Assembly: GCA_045541455.1 (NCBI GenBank)
Contig: JAZQJA010000013.1
Span: forward strand, 1 to 31,261
From: RGIG9041 sp045541455
Lineage (GTDB): Bacteria; Bacillota; Clostridia; Oscillospirales; QAKW01
Reading direction: 5' to 3'
Length of the DNA: 31,261 bases
The translations under genes were made by a program, and so were the position numbers. This document shows, piece by piece, positions 1 through 6,498 of the stretch (the stretch's first letter is position 1; each line of letters begins with the position of its first letter). The notes under the pieces were generated by a model. The model was not told where the DNA came from, ran no database searches, and saw only the letters and a list, made by a program, of their open reading frames with translations.

Positions 1-945
1 GAAAAAGCAGTTAAAGAAACAGCAATTAAAACTGCAAATCAAGGTAAAAAGAAGAAAAGAGGTATATCATACGAAAGCAAACAAAGTTTTGTAGGATTTA
101 TGTTTGTTCTTCCTTGGTTTATTGGCTTTTTGATGTTCTTCTTTGTACCAGCTATTAAATCAATACAGTTTTCCTTTTCGGATGTAAAAATATTTGAAGA
201 TTATGCAACTGAATGGAATAATTTTTACAACTATACTCATATTTTCTTGAGAAATGCTAAGTTTTTACAGAATCTTTCGAAAACATTCGGAGATCTTGCT
301 GTAAATGTGCCGATTTTGCTTGTATTCAGCTTGTTTGTTGCAGTACTTCTTAATCGTAAATTCATTGGACGCGGCATTGCCAGGGCTGTATTCTTTCTCC
401 CGGTTATTGTTACTACCGGTGTTGTTATGACTGCTTTTAATGGTGCATCTGATAGTTCCAAAGTATTTGAAGGCGATGTATCAAATGGTATCTTGTTTAC
501 AACAATGAATTCTACTGCAATTCTAACAGAGTTAGGATTACCTGCTGAAATAACGAATTATATGATTCAAATTTCTGATAGAATTTTTGATGTTGTATGG
601 GATTCGGGTATTCAAATTATTCTATTCCTGGCAGCTCTTCAAGGCATTTCGCCGGCTTTATACGAAGCTTCTGATGTTGAAGGTGCAACTGCTTGGGAAA
701 AATTCTGGCTTATTACGTTCCCGAATGTATCACCAATCATTCTTGTTAATGTAGTTTATACTATTGTTGATACATTCTCTGATCCGTCAAACCCCGTTCT
801 TTCGATGGTTGATAACTTAATTACAACTTCGTTTGACTATGGTACTGCGGCGGCAATGACCTGGGTATATTTCATTATAGTTCTTGCTATTATCGGACTT
901 GTTTTCCTTGTATGTAAGAAACTAATATTCTATTCTGTAGATTAA
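1..945 (+). CDS. Sugar ABC transporter permease, MalF/UgpA-like (5' partial)
   Basis: Inner-membrane subunit of a CUT1-type carbohydrate ABC importer. The frame is open from base 1 with no start in the window, so the gene begins upstream: the first ATG (position 100) falls inside the first membrane segment, and the preceding residues form a Lys-rich cytoplasmic tail (KKKKR) typical of MalF-like N-termini. Visible are several hydrophobic spans and, near the C-terminus, the EAA loop (EASDVEGATAWEKFWLITFP) that contacts the ATPase. Residues between the second and third spans (about GASDSSKVFEGDVSNG) make an unusually long extracytoplasmic insertion. It is followed after 15 nt by the partner permease, so both belong to one operon. 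The substrate cannot be told; the binding protein is presumably upstream. Family sure, substrate unknown. Confidence 0.9.
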   Translation, partial: EKAVKETAIKTANQGKKKKRGISYESKQSFVGFMFVLPWFIGFLMFFFVPAIKSIQFSFSDVKIFEDYATEWNNFYNYTHIFLRNAKFLQNLSKTFGDLAVNVPILLVFSLFVAVLLNRKFIGRGIARAVFFLPVIVTTGVVMTAFNGASDSSKVFEGDVSNGILFTTMNSTAILTELGLPAEITNYMIQISDRIFDVVWDSGIQIILFLAALQGISPALYEASDVEGATAWEKFWLITFPNVSPIILVNVVYTIVDTFSDPSNPVLSMVDNLITTSFDYGTAAAMTWVYFIIVLAIIGLVFLVCKKLIFYSVD

Positions 946-960
946 GGAGGTGGATTGTTA

Positions 961-1968
961 ATGAATATTACGAAAGCAGTTATTTCGCAGTTTACATCGC
1001 TTAAAGGCAAGAAAACAGATAAGCGTTTGTGGTTTAACATTATTTCTAATTTTATTGGTAAATTTGCTGTAGCATTGATTCTTATCGGTCTTGCTTATGT
1101 AATTCTTTATCCTATCATTTTCTGCGTATCTCAGGCAATCCGCGAACCTATGGATATGTATGATGCACAGGTAATCTATATCCCTAAAAACTTTACTTTA
1201 CAGAATTTTAAAGATGCTTTTGATTTTCTTGAGTATCCTAAGATTCTTATGAATACTGTAAACGTAGCTCTTTGGCCAACGCTTTTGCAACTAGTTACTT
1301 GTTCATTAGCTGGTTATGGATTTGCAAGATTTAAGTTTAAGGGTAAAGGTATTTTGTTTGCATTGGTTCTTCTTACATTTATAGTTCCTCCGCAGACAAT
1401 TTCTGTTACAACATATACAACTTTCCGCTATTTTGATCCGTTCTATATCTGTTCAGGTCTTAATATGGTTGGTGCTTTACCCACTCCGTATATTGATATT
1501 ACAGATACATTGTGGTCGTTTATCCTTCCTGCTCTTTTTGCAAATGGTATTAAAGGCGGTCTATTTATATTTGTATACAGACAGTTCTTTAGAGGTTTCC
1601 CAAAAGAACTTGAAGAAGCTGCTTACATTGATGGTTGCGGTTCGTTCGCTACATTTATCAGAATTCTTGTACCTAACACCGCCCCTGCATTTGTAACAGT
1701 ATTCCTTCTTAGTCTTGTGTGGTATTACAATGACTATTATACAGTTCCGTTGTTCTTACCAAGAACTGACGTTCTGTCAAATTCACTTAGTGATATGTTT
1801 ACTAATATGACCACTACCGGCGGACTTTATGCTGGTGTCGACCCGCTTCTTATTTATCCTATCTGGCGTGCAGGTATTTTGCTTTATATCTTACCTCTGC
1901 TGATAATATTCTTGATAGGTCAGCGTAAGTTTACTGAATCTATTGCAAGAACCGGTATCGTTGGTTAA
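961..1968 (+). CDS. Sugar ABC transporter permease, MalG-like
   Basis: Second permease of the CUT1 importer, pairing with the preceding subunit. It shows a long cytoplasmic N-terminus, about six membrane spans and an EAA loop (ELEEAAYIDGCGSFATFIRILVPN) typical of MalG-type proteins. The start is taken as ATG 961 because AAGGAGG at 944-950 lies 10 nt upstream; the alternative TTG at 955 would be only 4 nt from it. A loop around FYICSGLNMVGALPTPYIDITD is longer than in classical MalG. It is the last gene of the operon, closed by a strong hairpin 22 bp downstream. No ATPase is encoded here, as is usual for CUT1 systems that share a common MsmK-type ATPase (inference). Confidence 0.92.
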   Translation: MNITKAVISQFTSLKGKKTDKRLWFNIISNFIGKFAVALILIGLAYVILYPIIFCVSQAIREPMDMYDAQVIYIPKNFTLQNFKDAFDFLEYPKILMNTVNVALWPTLLQLVTCSLAGYGFARFKFKGKGILFALVLLTFIVPPQTISVTTYTTFRYFDPFYICSGLNMVGALPTPYIDITDTLWSFILPALFANGIKGGLFIFVYRQFFRGFPKELEEAAYIDGCGSFATFIRILVPNTAPAFVTVFLLSLVWYYNDYYTVPLFLPRTDVLSNSLSDMFTNMTTTGGLYAGVDPLLIYPIWRAGILLYILPLLIIFLIGQRKFTESIARTGIVG

Positions 1969-1990
1969 GTATATTTATTACACTGTAATA

Positions 1991-2022
1991 AAGCCTTTGT
2001 TCGAAAGAACAAAGGCTTTTTG
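1991..2022 (+). terminator. Rho-independent terminator of sugar permease operon
   Basis: AAGCCTTTGTTC, GAAA tetraloop, GAACAAAGGCTT: a perfect 12-bp stem followed by T-rich sequence. It ends the permease operon. Confidence 0.95.
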
Positions 2023-2024
2023 TA

Positions 2025-2513
2025 TTATGCTTTAAATTTATGCGTTATTATTGACAATAAATCTAGGATCATAAATATTATTACCGAAATACCAAAGATA
2101 AGTTTTATGCTGTTAAAGGTGCTTAGAAGTATTGGATTTAAAAATTTTATGCATGATAGAGCAGTTATTCCCCATATGACTGAAAACAAAGGACAAATAT
2201 AACCACCTAGATTAAATTTATTGTTTTTATAATTCCACATTACTTTATTTAGGACTTTATCAAATAAAATACCGGTTATCAGCTCAAATGAGGTGCATAC
2301 TAATGCACACAATAGAAATGATATAAGTGCTCCATATTTATTATTTTGTACTAATAGAGTGCAAATTACTAAAGAAAAACCATAAAGAGGACAATATACA
2401 CCATTTAGTATTCCACGCTTGTGAAATTTAGTTGTTTTTATTAAAAAATAAACCGTTTCGACTATCCAACCTAGTATTGAGTATATACTAAATAAGTATA
2501 TTATGTTAATCAT
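2025..2513 (-). CDS. CmpB-like small integral membrane protein (putative ABC-transporter type IV family)
   Basis: A 162-residue, almost wholly hydrophobic protein with about four to five membrane spans. The N-terminal pattern YSILGWIVETVYFLI, then KRGILNGVYCPLYG, matches what I know of the PF06541 family (putative ABC-transporter type IV, CmpB), proteins of unknown biochemical role common in Clostridia. A GGAGG ribosome site lies 7 nt before the ATG. It is a single gene, divergent from spoVAC, and its 3' end abuts the terminator of the sugar operon. No ATPase partner is adjacent. A function in transport is a family label only, not shown here. Confidence 0.75.
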   Translation of the reverse strand: MINIIYLFSIYSILGWIVETVYFLIKTTKFHKRGILNGVYCPLYGFSLVICTLLVQNNKYGALISFLLCALVCTSFELITGILFDKVLNKVMWNYKNNKFNLGGYICPLFSVIWGITALSCIKFLNPILLSTFNSIKLIFGISVIIFMILDLLSIITHKFKA

Positions 2514-2589
2514 TTTTTACCTCCGCTGTTTTATTATGAATATTTTAGTCAAATTTAAAAAAAATATTATTATTTAGGGAGGATAAATA

Positions 2590-3033
2590 ATGGCAATAAA
2601 TAAAAGTAATTATAATGATTATGTTAAGAAAAAGACTCCTAATTCACCAATAGCGAAAGATTGTTTAAAGGCTTTTTTAGTTGGCGGATTAATTTGTGTT
2701 ATAGGGCAGATTATACGTGAGCTTTCTATTTTTATGGGCGTAGGCTTAGAGGAGACAAAGTCTGTTACACCAATAATTTTAATATTTATTGGTGCCTTAT
2801 TAACAGCATTTGGTTTTTACGATAAACTTGGAAAATTCGCCGGCGCAGGAAGTATTATTCCAATTACAGGATTTGCTAATTCAATAGTTTCATCTGCCAT
2901 GGAATTTAAAAAAGAGGGGTTCATAATGGGTCTTGGTGCAAAGATGTTCACCATAGCAGGTCCGGTTATTGTTTATGGCACCGTGGCCAGTGTGGTGTAT
3001 GGGATTATTTATTGGATAACGACTTTATTTTAG
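2590..3033 (+). CDS. spoVAC: Stage V sporulation protein AC
   Basis: Subunit of the SpoVA inner-membrane channel that moves Ca-dipicolinic acid into the forespore during sporulation and out during germination. The 147 residues are the usual length. Four hydrophobic spans and the motifs KFAGAGSIIPITGFANS and GAKMFTIAGPVIVYG are characteristic. GGGAGG lies just upstream of ATG 2590. In other spore formers spoVAC is followed at once by spoVAD and spoVAE; here they are 6.3 kb away. Codons 109-147 and the stop (2913-3033) are repeated three more times downstream, so the present C-terminus may have been supplied by an inserted element. The protein is intact. Expression by SigG is expected from the family; a poor SigG-like pair (GAATA 2538, AATATTA 2563) has a long 20-nt spacer and is not convincing. 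Confidence 0.95.
   Translation: MAINKSNYNDYVKKKTPNSPIAKDCLKAFLVGGLICVIGQIIRELSIFMGVGLEETKSVTPIILIFIGALLTAFGFYDKLGKFAGAGSIIPITGFANSIVSSAMEFKKEGFIMGLGAKMFTIAGPVIVYGTVASVVYGIIYWITTLF
2913..3033 (+). repeat. spoVAC 3'-end direct repeat, copy 1 (inside spoVAC)
   Basis: This is the reference copy: 121 bp starting at the last base of codon 108 and ending with the TAG stop of intact spoVAC. It encodes EGFIMGLGAKMF... to ...YWITTLF. Three further copies of the same length lie at 4246, 6333 and 8919. It marks the left boundary of the accessory island. Confidence 0.93.
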
Positions 3034-3038
3034 AAAAG

Positions 3039-3161
3039 GCCCCCTTGTGTAAAGGGGGCTGGATTTTTGCAAAGCAAAAAGACTGGGGGATTGTTTTGTT
3101 TTTTAACAATCACTCCGTCAAAATTTAAAATTTTGCCACCTCCCTTTACACAAGGGAGGCT
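3039..3161. repeat. MITE-like long palindromic repeat
   Basis: The two halves are near-complete reverse complements. The outer arms read GCCCCCTTGTGTAAAGGGGG on the left and GCCTCCCTTGTGTAAAGGGA on the opposite strand at the right. Inside are smaller hairpins (TTTTTGC-AAA-GCAAAAA at 3064; CAAAATTTAAAATTTTG at 3119; GATTGTT/AACAATC around the centre). The whole folds into a hairpin with arms of roughly 57 bp. It lies between the spoVAC stop and its terminator; after repeat copies 3 and 4 the hairpin follows the stop directly, so this is an insertion. From memory similar units are abundant in gut Clostridia; that part is not verifiable here. Confidence 0.75.
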
Positions 3162-3164
3162 AAG

Positions 3165-3195
3165 AAAAAGCTTGACCAAATCGGTCAAGCTTTTT
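3165..3195. terminator. Bidirectional terminator between spoVAC and XRE gene
   Basis: AAAAAGCTTGACC, loop AAATC, GGTCAAGCTTTTT: a perfect 13-bp stem flanked by A and T tracts, so it can end spoVAC on the plus strand and the XRE operon on the minus strand. Related hairpins follow repeat copies 3 (6456) and 4 (9039). Confidence 0.85.
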
Positions 3196-3198
3196 ATG

Positions 3199-3405
3199 TT
3201 AAAAGTAAAACAGTTCTTCAAATTTTTTATCTAATGCAACACATAAAATTAGAGCAAGTTTCGCAGTAGGGCAAAATTGACCTGTTTCAATCGAACTGAT
3301 GGTGTTTCGAGAAACACCAACAAGTTCCGCAAGTTGAGATTGAGACAACCCTAATCGTATACGGTTTTCCTTAATATTGTTTTTTAGTATCAAAGTATCT
3401 TTCAT
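3199..3405 (-). CDS. XRE-family helix-turn-helix regulator
   Basis: A 68-residue single-domain DNA-binding protein of the Cro/CI type. Helix-turn-helix: LGLSQSQLAELVGVSRNTISSIETGQFCPTAKLALILCVALDKKFEELFYF, the classic short XRE regulator layout. It lies 2 nt after the stop of the upstream membrane protein gene (TAA-AT-ATG), so it is probably translated by coupling and shares that transcript. It probably represses its own operon through the three similar sites at 4138-4215 (inference). A decayed copy of its last 22 codons lies at 9076-9144 after the fourth spoVAC repeat. Confidence 0.9.
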   Translation of the reverse strand: MKDTLILKNNIKENRIRLGLSQSQLAELVGVSRNTISSIETGQFCPTAKLALILCVALDKKFEELFYF

Positions 3406-3407
3406 AT

Positions 3408-3731
3408 TTATATCACTACTTTTACTAGCATAATAGTAGATGCAATTAGCATAGCAGTATCAAATACGGTAGAAAACCATTCTGTTTTTGCCTTTGTCCC
3501 AATTACTACAATCCAATCTTCAATTGCATTCATTCCAAATGCTATAGTTAACGCCGTCCAACCAATTGCAGCAATATCTAACCAAATAGCATCAATTAAG
3601 ACCAAAAGAAAAGCGATAGAAACTCCAACCGCTTTACAAATTTTTCCTGCTCTTAACCGAATATGGGTTTCATATTCGTCTGCGATTTTGTTTTCTTTGC
3701 GACTTTTTGATAGAATTTCATCTTTATTCAT
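3408..3731 (-). CDS. Small membrane protein, DUF6442-like (paralogue 2)
   Basis: A 107-residue protein with a charged N-terminus (MNKDEILSKSRKENKIADEYETH) followed by four hydrophobic spans. The start is ATG 3731, with AAAGGAG 7 nt upstream; a longer frame to 3803 has no ribosome site. It is a paralogue of the gene at 3800-4123: both have 107 residues, the same opening MNKDEIL-KSR-EN, and a nearly identical ribosome-site leader. The N-terminal pattern resembles DUF6442 small membrane proteins that I recall next to short XRE regulators in Firmicutes. Function unknown; possibly a membrane partner controlled by or controlling the regulator. The family name is from memory. Confidence 0.8.
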   Translation of the reverse strand: MNKDEILSKSRKENKIADEYETHIRLRAGKICKAVGVSIAFLLVLIDAIWLDIAAIGWTALTIAFGMNAIEDWIVVIGTKAKTEWFSTVFDTAMLIASTIMLVKVVI

Positions 3732-3799
3732 AATAAATCTCCTTTGCCCGCTCTTCTTTAATGCGGTTTTTAGTGTAAGCTTGTTTTTCATACATAGCC

Positions 3800-4123
3800 T
3801 CAAATCAGTTCAAATAGTAATTTTGTCATAAAGAGAATAAAGAAGACCACATTCACAATTGCACCTAGCCAGCCTAGTTTTTTCTTTTCAAATATGGCGA
3901 GCACTAGCCCGTTGCTTGCGGTGATGCCCCAGTAAATGCTGAAACAACCGTAAAAAAGAATAACAGAATCTCCAAATATACCTTCCAGAAACGCGACAAT
4001 GCAACACAAAGCCAGACCGACTACGCTGGCGATTGTTCCGGCTTTTTGTTGCAAATGCTTTTGCCGTTCATCCGCAGATTTGTTTTCTTCCCGACTCTTT
4101 GCCAATATTTCATCCTTATTCAT
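3800..4123 (-). CDS. Small membrane protein, DUF6442-like (paralogue 1)
   Basis: First gene of the three-gene minus-strand operon of cassette A. 107 residues: N-terminal amphipathic segment MNKDEILAKSREENKSADERQKHLQQKAG, then four hydrophobic spans ending at FELI. The ribosome site AAAGGAG is 7 nt before ATG 4123, in the same leader as its paralogue downstream, which points to tandem duplication. Transcription starts from a strong promoter at 4162-4190. Function unknown; the pairing with a short XRE repressor resembles small regulator/membrane-protein modules of Firmicutes whose role I cannot name with confidence. Confidence 0.8.
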   Translation of the reverse strand: MNKDEILAKSREENKSADERQKHLQQKAGTIASVVGLALCCIVAFLEGIFGDSVILFYGCFSIYWGITASNGLVLAIFEKKKLGWLGAIVNVVFFILFMTKLLFELI

Positions 4124-4137
4124 AACAAATCTCCTTT

Positions 4138-4215
4138 GCCAAGTTTTCTGTGCACAATCGTATTATAACATCGCCAAGTAAACTTGTCAATACTTTTTTG
4201 CAAAGTTTTCTTGGC
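4138..4215. promoter_or_regulatory. Three similar palindromic operator-like sites
   Basis: Three 16-bp sites surround the promoter: GCCAAGTTTTCTGTGC (4138-4153), GCCAAGTAAACTTGTC (4173-4188) and GCAAAGTTTTCTTGGC (4200-4215). They fit the dyad GCCAAG-NNNN-CTTGGC with a few mismatches each. The middle one covers the -35 hexamer and spacer, the others lie downstream of the start site and upstream of -35. This layout fits autorepression by the XRE protein at the end of the operon (inference). Confidence 0.6.
4162..4190 (-). promoter_or_regulatory. SigA promoter of the XRE/membrane-protein operon
   Basis: Read on the minus strand: TTGACA (4190-4185), 17-nt spacer, TATAAT (4167-4162). Both hexamers match consensus exactly. 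It drives the genes at 4123, 3731 and 3405. Confidence 0.85.
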
Positions 4216-4245
4216 AAAAATGGTGTGTCCTATATTGACAGCAGC

Positions 4246-4366
4246 AGAGGGGTTTATAATGGGTCTAGGTGCAAAGATGTTCACCATAGCAGGTCCGGTT
4301 ATTGTTTATGGCACCGTGGCCAGTGTGGTGTATGGGATTATTTATTGGATCACAACCTTGTTTTAA
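4246..4366 (+). repeat. spoVAC 3'-end direct repeat, copy 2
   Basis: 121 bp, the same length as copy 1. It differs from it at six sense positions plus the stop, and every sense difference is synonymous (for example TTC/TTT, CTT/CTA, ATA/ATC, TTA/TTG). It is preceded by GTCCTATATTGACAGCAGC. An internal ATG (4259) with GAGGGG upstream could start a 35-residue hydrophobic peptide equal to the SpoVAC C-terminus; I see no good promoter for it. Confidence 0.92.
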
Positions 4367-4476
4367 ATTTCTTATTTCTTAGTTATTCAATATTCTTTAT
4401 TATTTAAAAGAATAAAGCCATCGTTTTCTGCAGTCTGTCGGGATCATCAACAAGACAAATTTGTTATAGAAAAGAG

Positions 4477-4512
4477 CCCTCCCCTTTGATACAATAAAAG
4501 CAGATGGGAGGG
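4477..4512 (+). promoter_or_regulatory. Stem that would sequester the ribosome site of the AraC-sialidase gene
   Basis: CCCTCCC (4477-4483) is exactly complementary to GGGAGGG (4506-4512), which is the ribosome site 8 nt before ATG 4521 and is followed by a T run. Depending on the start of transcription this can be a terminator or attenuator, or a translational lid. A 22-nt loop separates the arms. The fold is seen; the regulatory role is inference. Confidence 0.45.
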
Positions 4513-4520
4513 TTTTTATT

Positions 4521-6182
4521 ATGAACAACAAAAGCTGCAACCGCGTTATCGCCGAATACCTCATCGAGAATACCGAAAAAAGCGATATCATTATGGCGGT
4601 TTTTGAATACTTCAAATTGGACTGCTTGGAGCGAAGCAACATTTATCAGCCCCAGCTGGATGCCAAGATCGCCGAATTCAACGAAGCCGAAGGCTGCGAC
4701 GCAGAGATCCTGACCGCGATCATTGATATTGTGAAGGCAGGGCGAACCAACACCCGAAGCCTTGAAAACGACCTGATCCAGCGGGTGGTCACCTATATCA
4801 ACGCTCATCTGACCGAAGACATCAGAATTGAAGAGATCGCCAAAGAGATCAATATCAGCTATTACTATATGTGCCATCTGTTCAAGAGCGTATACGGTGT
4901 TTCGGTCAATACCTTCCGCACCCAGAAGAGATTGGAGGCCGCCATCAAAAGGCTCCTCACCACCGATGAAAAGATCGCCGATATCGCCATTACCTATGGC
5001 TTCAATAATGTCAGCTATTTCACCGAGGTCTTCACTAAGATGGTGGGGCTTTCTCCCACCGCCTTCAAGAGCCAATACTCGGGAATTCATCTTCATGATT
5101 TCTATGAATTCAACGATATCCTCTCGGCCAAAAAATACCCCTTCCTTTCTATGATGGGCCCCACACTGCAAGAACTTGATCTTCCTTTCGAGAAGATCTC
5201 TGTGCAGGAGCCGAACCGCCAATTCCGCTTTCTCCATGAGGCAGCGATCATTGAATACCGCGGTGTTTTATATGCCTCCTGGTACCATTGCCATAAATTC
5301 GAACTGCAGGGTTATACCCCCATCTACGGCAAGCGCTCCTATGACGGCGGAAAGACCTGGAGTCGGCTGGAGCTGCTCTGCGAAGACCAAGCCAAAAAGA
5401 TCATCTATTGCCCTCCAGTCTACGGCATCTGCGATGATACCCTCTATCTGCTGGTCAACCAAATGGTTGCCCCCGACCATATCCATTCTCTGGATCTCTT
5501 CCGCCTGAATAATGATACAGGAAAATTTGAGTTTTTATGGTCCCGCCCCATTCCCTTCAAGCTGAACACCAATGTGGTGGCTCTTCCCAACGGAAAGCTG
5601 ATGCTTCCGGGCCGGGTGGGCGAATTGGACGGCTTCCCCAATACCCCTGCCGTATTGATCTCCGACAGCGGAAAGATCGACGCTGAATGGCGGTTGGTAA
5701 AGATCGCTGAAAACGGGGACCTGCCCGACGGCACCGAGCTGCGCCATCCCGAGATCTCGGTAATGCAGGCGGGAGATCGGCTGTATATGTTCAACCGCAA
5801 CGATCGGCGAAAGGTTCCCCTCCTCTATCTTTCCGAGGATCTGGGCGAAAGCTGGAGCGAGGCCTACAGCCACGATATTCCCTATGTCAACTCCAAAATG
5901 TATGCTGGAAATCTTGCAGACGGCAGAAAGTATCTGGTGGCCAATATTGACCGCCCCGACCGCTCCTGCCTGGCCATCTATTTCACCGAGCCCCGGGGCG
6001 AAAAATTCACCCGTAAGCAGATCCTTTTCGACGGCCAACCCACTGCCACCCAAAATACGCCCGCCTGCCACTACCCGGTGGCCCATGAAAGCAACGGAAA
6101 GCTTTATATCATCGCCACCGTCAGCTATGAGCCCACCACCCGCGGCGCTACGCTCTTTATCATTGATCTGAAAGAACTGTAA
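4521..6182 (+). CDS. AraC-type regulator fused to a sialidase-like beta-propeller
   Basis: 553 residues with an unusual order. Residues 1-88 are helical and unassigned. Residues about 89-186 are a full AraC double helix-turn-helix (IEEIAKEINISYYYMCHLFKSVYG, then KIADIAITYGFNNVSYFTEVFTKMVGLSPTAFK). Residues about 235-553 look like a sialidase/BNR propeller, with a perfect Asp-box S-Y-D-G-G-K-T-W at 273-280 and a second, LSEDLGESW. There is no signal peptide, so it is cytoplasmic; it may sense a glycan or sugar acid, or have kept an enzymatic domain. Base composition is unlike the window: 40 of 60 bases are G or C at 5941-6000, against 22 of 60 at 9421-9480, and codons end mostly in C, so it was recently acquired. 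It is the sole gene between spoVAC repeats 2 and 3, with no target operon nearby. Domain calls are confident, function is not. Confidence 0.85.
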   Translation: MNNKSCNRVIAEYLIENTEKSDIIMAVFEYFKLDCLERSNIYQPQLDAKIAEFNEAEGCDAEILTAIIDIVKAGRTNTRSLENDLIQRVVTYINAHLTEDIRIEEIAKEINISYYYMCHLFKSVYGVSVNTFRTQKRLEAAIKRLLTTDEKIADIAITYGFNNVSYFTEVFTKMVGLSPTAFKSQYSGIHLHDFYEFNDILSAKKYPFLSMMGPTLQELDLPFEKISVQEPNRQFRFLHEAAIIEYRGVLYASWYHCHKFELQGYTPIYGKRSYDGGKTWSRLELLCEDQAKKIIYCPPVYGICDDTLYLLVNQMVAPDHIHSLDLFRLNNDTGKFEFLWSRPIPFKLNTNVVALPNGKLMLPGRVGELDGFPNTPAVLISDSGKIDAEWRLVKIAENGDLPDGTELRHPEISVMQAGDRLYMFNRNDRRKVPLLYLSEDLGESWSEAYSHDIPYVNSKMYAGNLADGRKYLVANIDRPDRSCLAIYFTEPRGEKFTRKQILFDGQPTATQNTPACHYPVAHESNGKLYIIATVSYEPTTRGATLFIIDLKEL

Positions 6183-6332
6183 AAATAACAACCGGATAAA
6201 AATATTAAATAAACAGTAAAGAAACAAAGAATATATTTTTTCAATAGTATCACATTTTTATTTCATTGTCCCACACCGCTGTTTCAATGTAAATGTTTTT
6301 GCTAAATCACTGTGTCCTATATTGACAGCAGC

Positions 6333-6453
6333 AGAGGGGTTTATAATGGGTCTTGGTGCAAAGATGTTCACCATAGCAGGTCCGGTTATTGTTTATGGCA
6401 CCGTGGCGAGTGTAATTTATGGGGTTGTGTATTGGATAACAACTTTATTTTAA
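6333..6453 (+). repeat. spoVAC 3'-end direct repeat, copy 3
   Basis: 121 bp, open to its TAA stop. Compared with copy 1 it has several synonymous changes and three conservative Val/Ile exchanges. It is preceded by the same TGTGTCCTATATTGACAGCA as copy 2. It shares GCG AGT GTA ATT with copy 4, so copies 3 and 4 form one subtype and copies 1 and 2 another. Confidence 0.92.
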
Positions 6454-6455
6454 CG

Positions 6456-6488
6456 AAAACGGCTTGACCGTATCGGTAAAGCCGTTTT
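6456..6488. terminator. Hairpin after repeat copy 3, bidirectional terminator
   Basis: AAAACGGCTTGACC, loop GTATC, GGTAAAGCCGTTTT: a 14-bp stem with one mismatch and T runs outward on both strands. It closes the minus-strand AraC gene. It keeps the TTGACC/GGT core seen in the hairpins at 3165 and 9039. Confidence 0.8.
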
Positions 6489-6498
6489 TAAATGTAAT

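Larger units (their letters stand above)
3034..4245. mobile_element. Putative spoVAC-targeted cassette A (XRE plus two membrane proteins)
   Basis: Segment between repeat copies 1 and 2. It holds the palindromic repeat, a hairpin, a minus-strand XRE regulator, two paralogous small membrane proteins and their promoter. The right end is the junction GTCCTATATTGACA just before copy 2. It contains no transposase or integrase. Calling it a mobile cassette is inference from the flanking repeats and from shared ends with the neighbouring segments. Confidence 0.5.
4367..6332. mobile_element. Putative spoVAC-targeted cassette B (AraC-sialidase fusion)
   Basis: Segment between copies 2 and 3. It carries one plus-strand gene of clearly higher GC than the rest of the window, and AT-rich flanks without other genes. 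The right end shares TGTGTCCTATATTGACAGCA with cassette A. Unlike the others, the left end has no TTGACC hairpin after the stop of copy 2, only a weak CTTTATT/AATAAAG stem. No recombinase is present. Mobility is inferred. Confidence 0.5.

Noticed and set aside
100..945. ATG at position 100 as the start of the first permease
   Set aside because: The frame is open to base 1, and this ATG lies inside the first membrane span with no ribosome site; the gene begins before the window.
3030..3221. Minus-strand frame of 63 codons (…LPCVKGGGKILNFDG…) between spoVAC and the XRE gene
   Set aside because: It lies entirely in the palindromic repeat and the terminator hairpin and has no ribosome site; it is a by-product of the repeat.
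4232..4261. TTGACA followed by TATAAT at the cassette junction read as a promoter
   Set aside because: The gap is only 14 nt, too short for a normal SigA promoter, and the TATAAT is part of the spoVAC coding sequence present in the other copies.
4150..4407. Plus-strand frames crossing the repeat 2 junction (85 and 60 codons)
   Set aside because: They join promoter sequence of the opposite operon to the spoVAC tail; no ribosome site, only a by-product of the cassette junction.
4464..5237. Long minus-strand frame of 257 codons opposite the AraC-sialidase gene
   Set aside because: A shadow caused by the high GC of that gene; the plus-strand frame has coherent domains and a ribosome site. The other minus-strand frames at 5444-6227 are rejected for the same reason.
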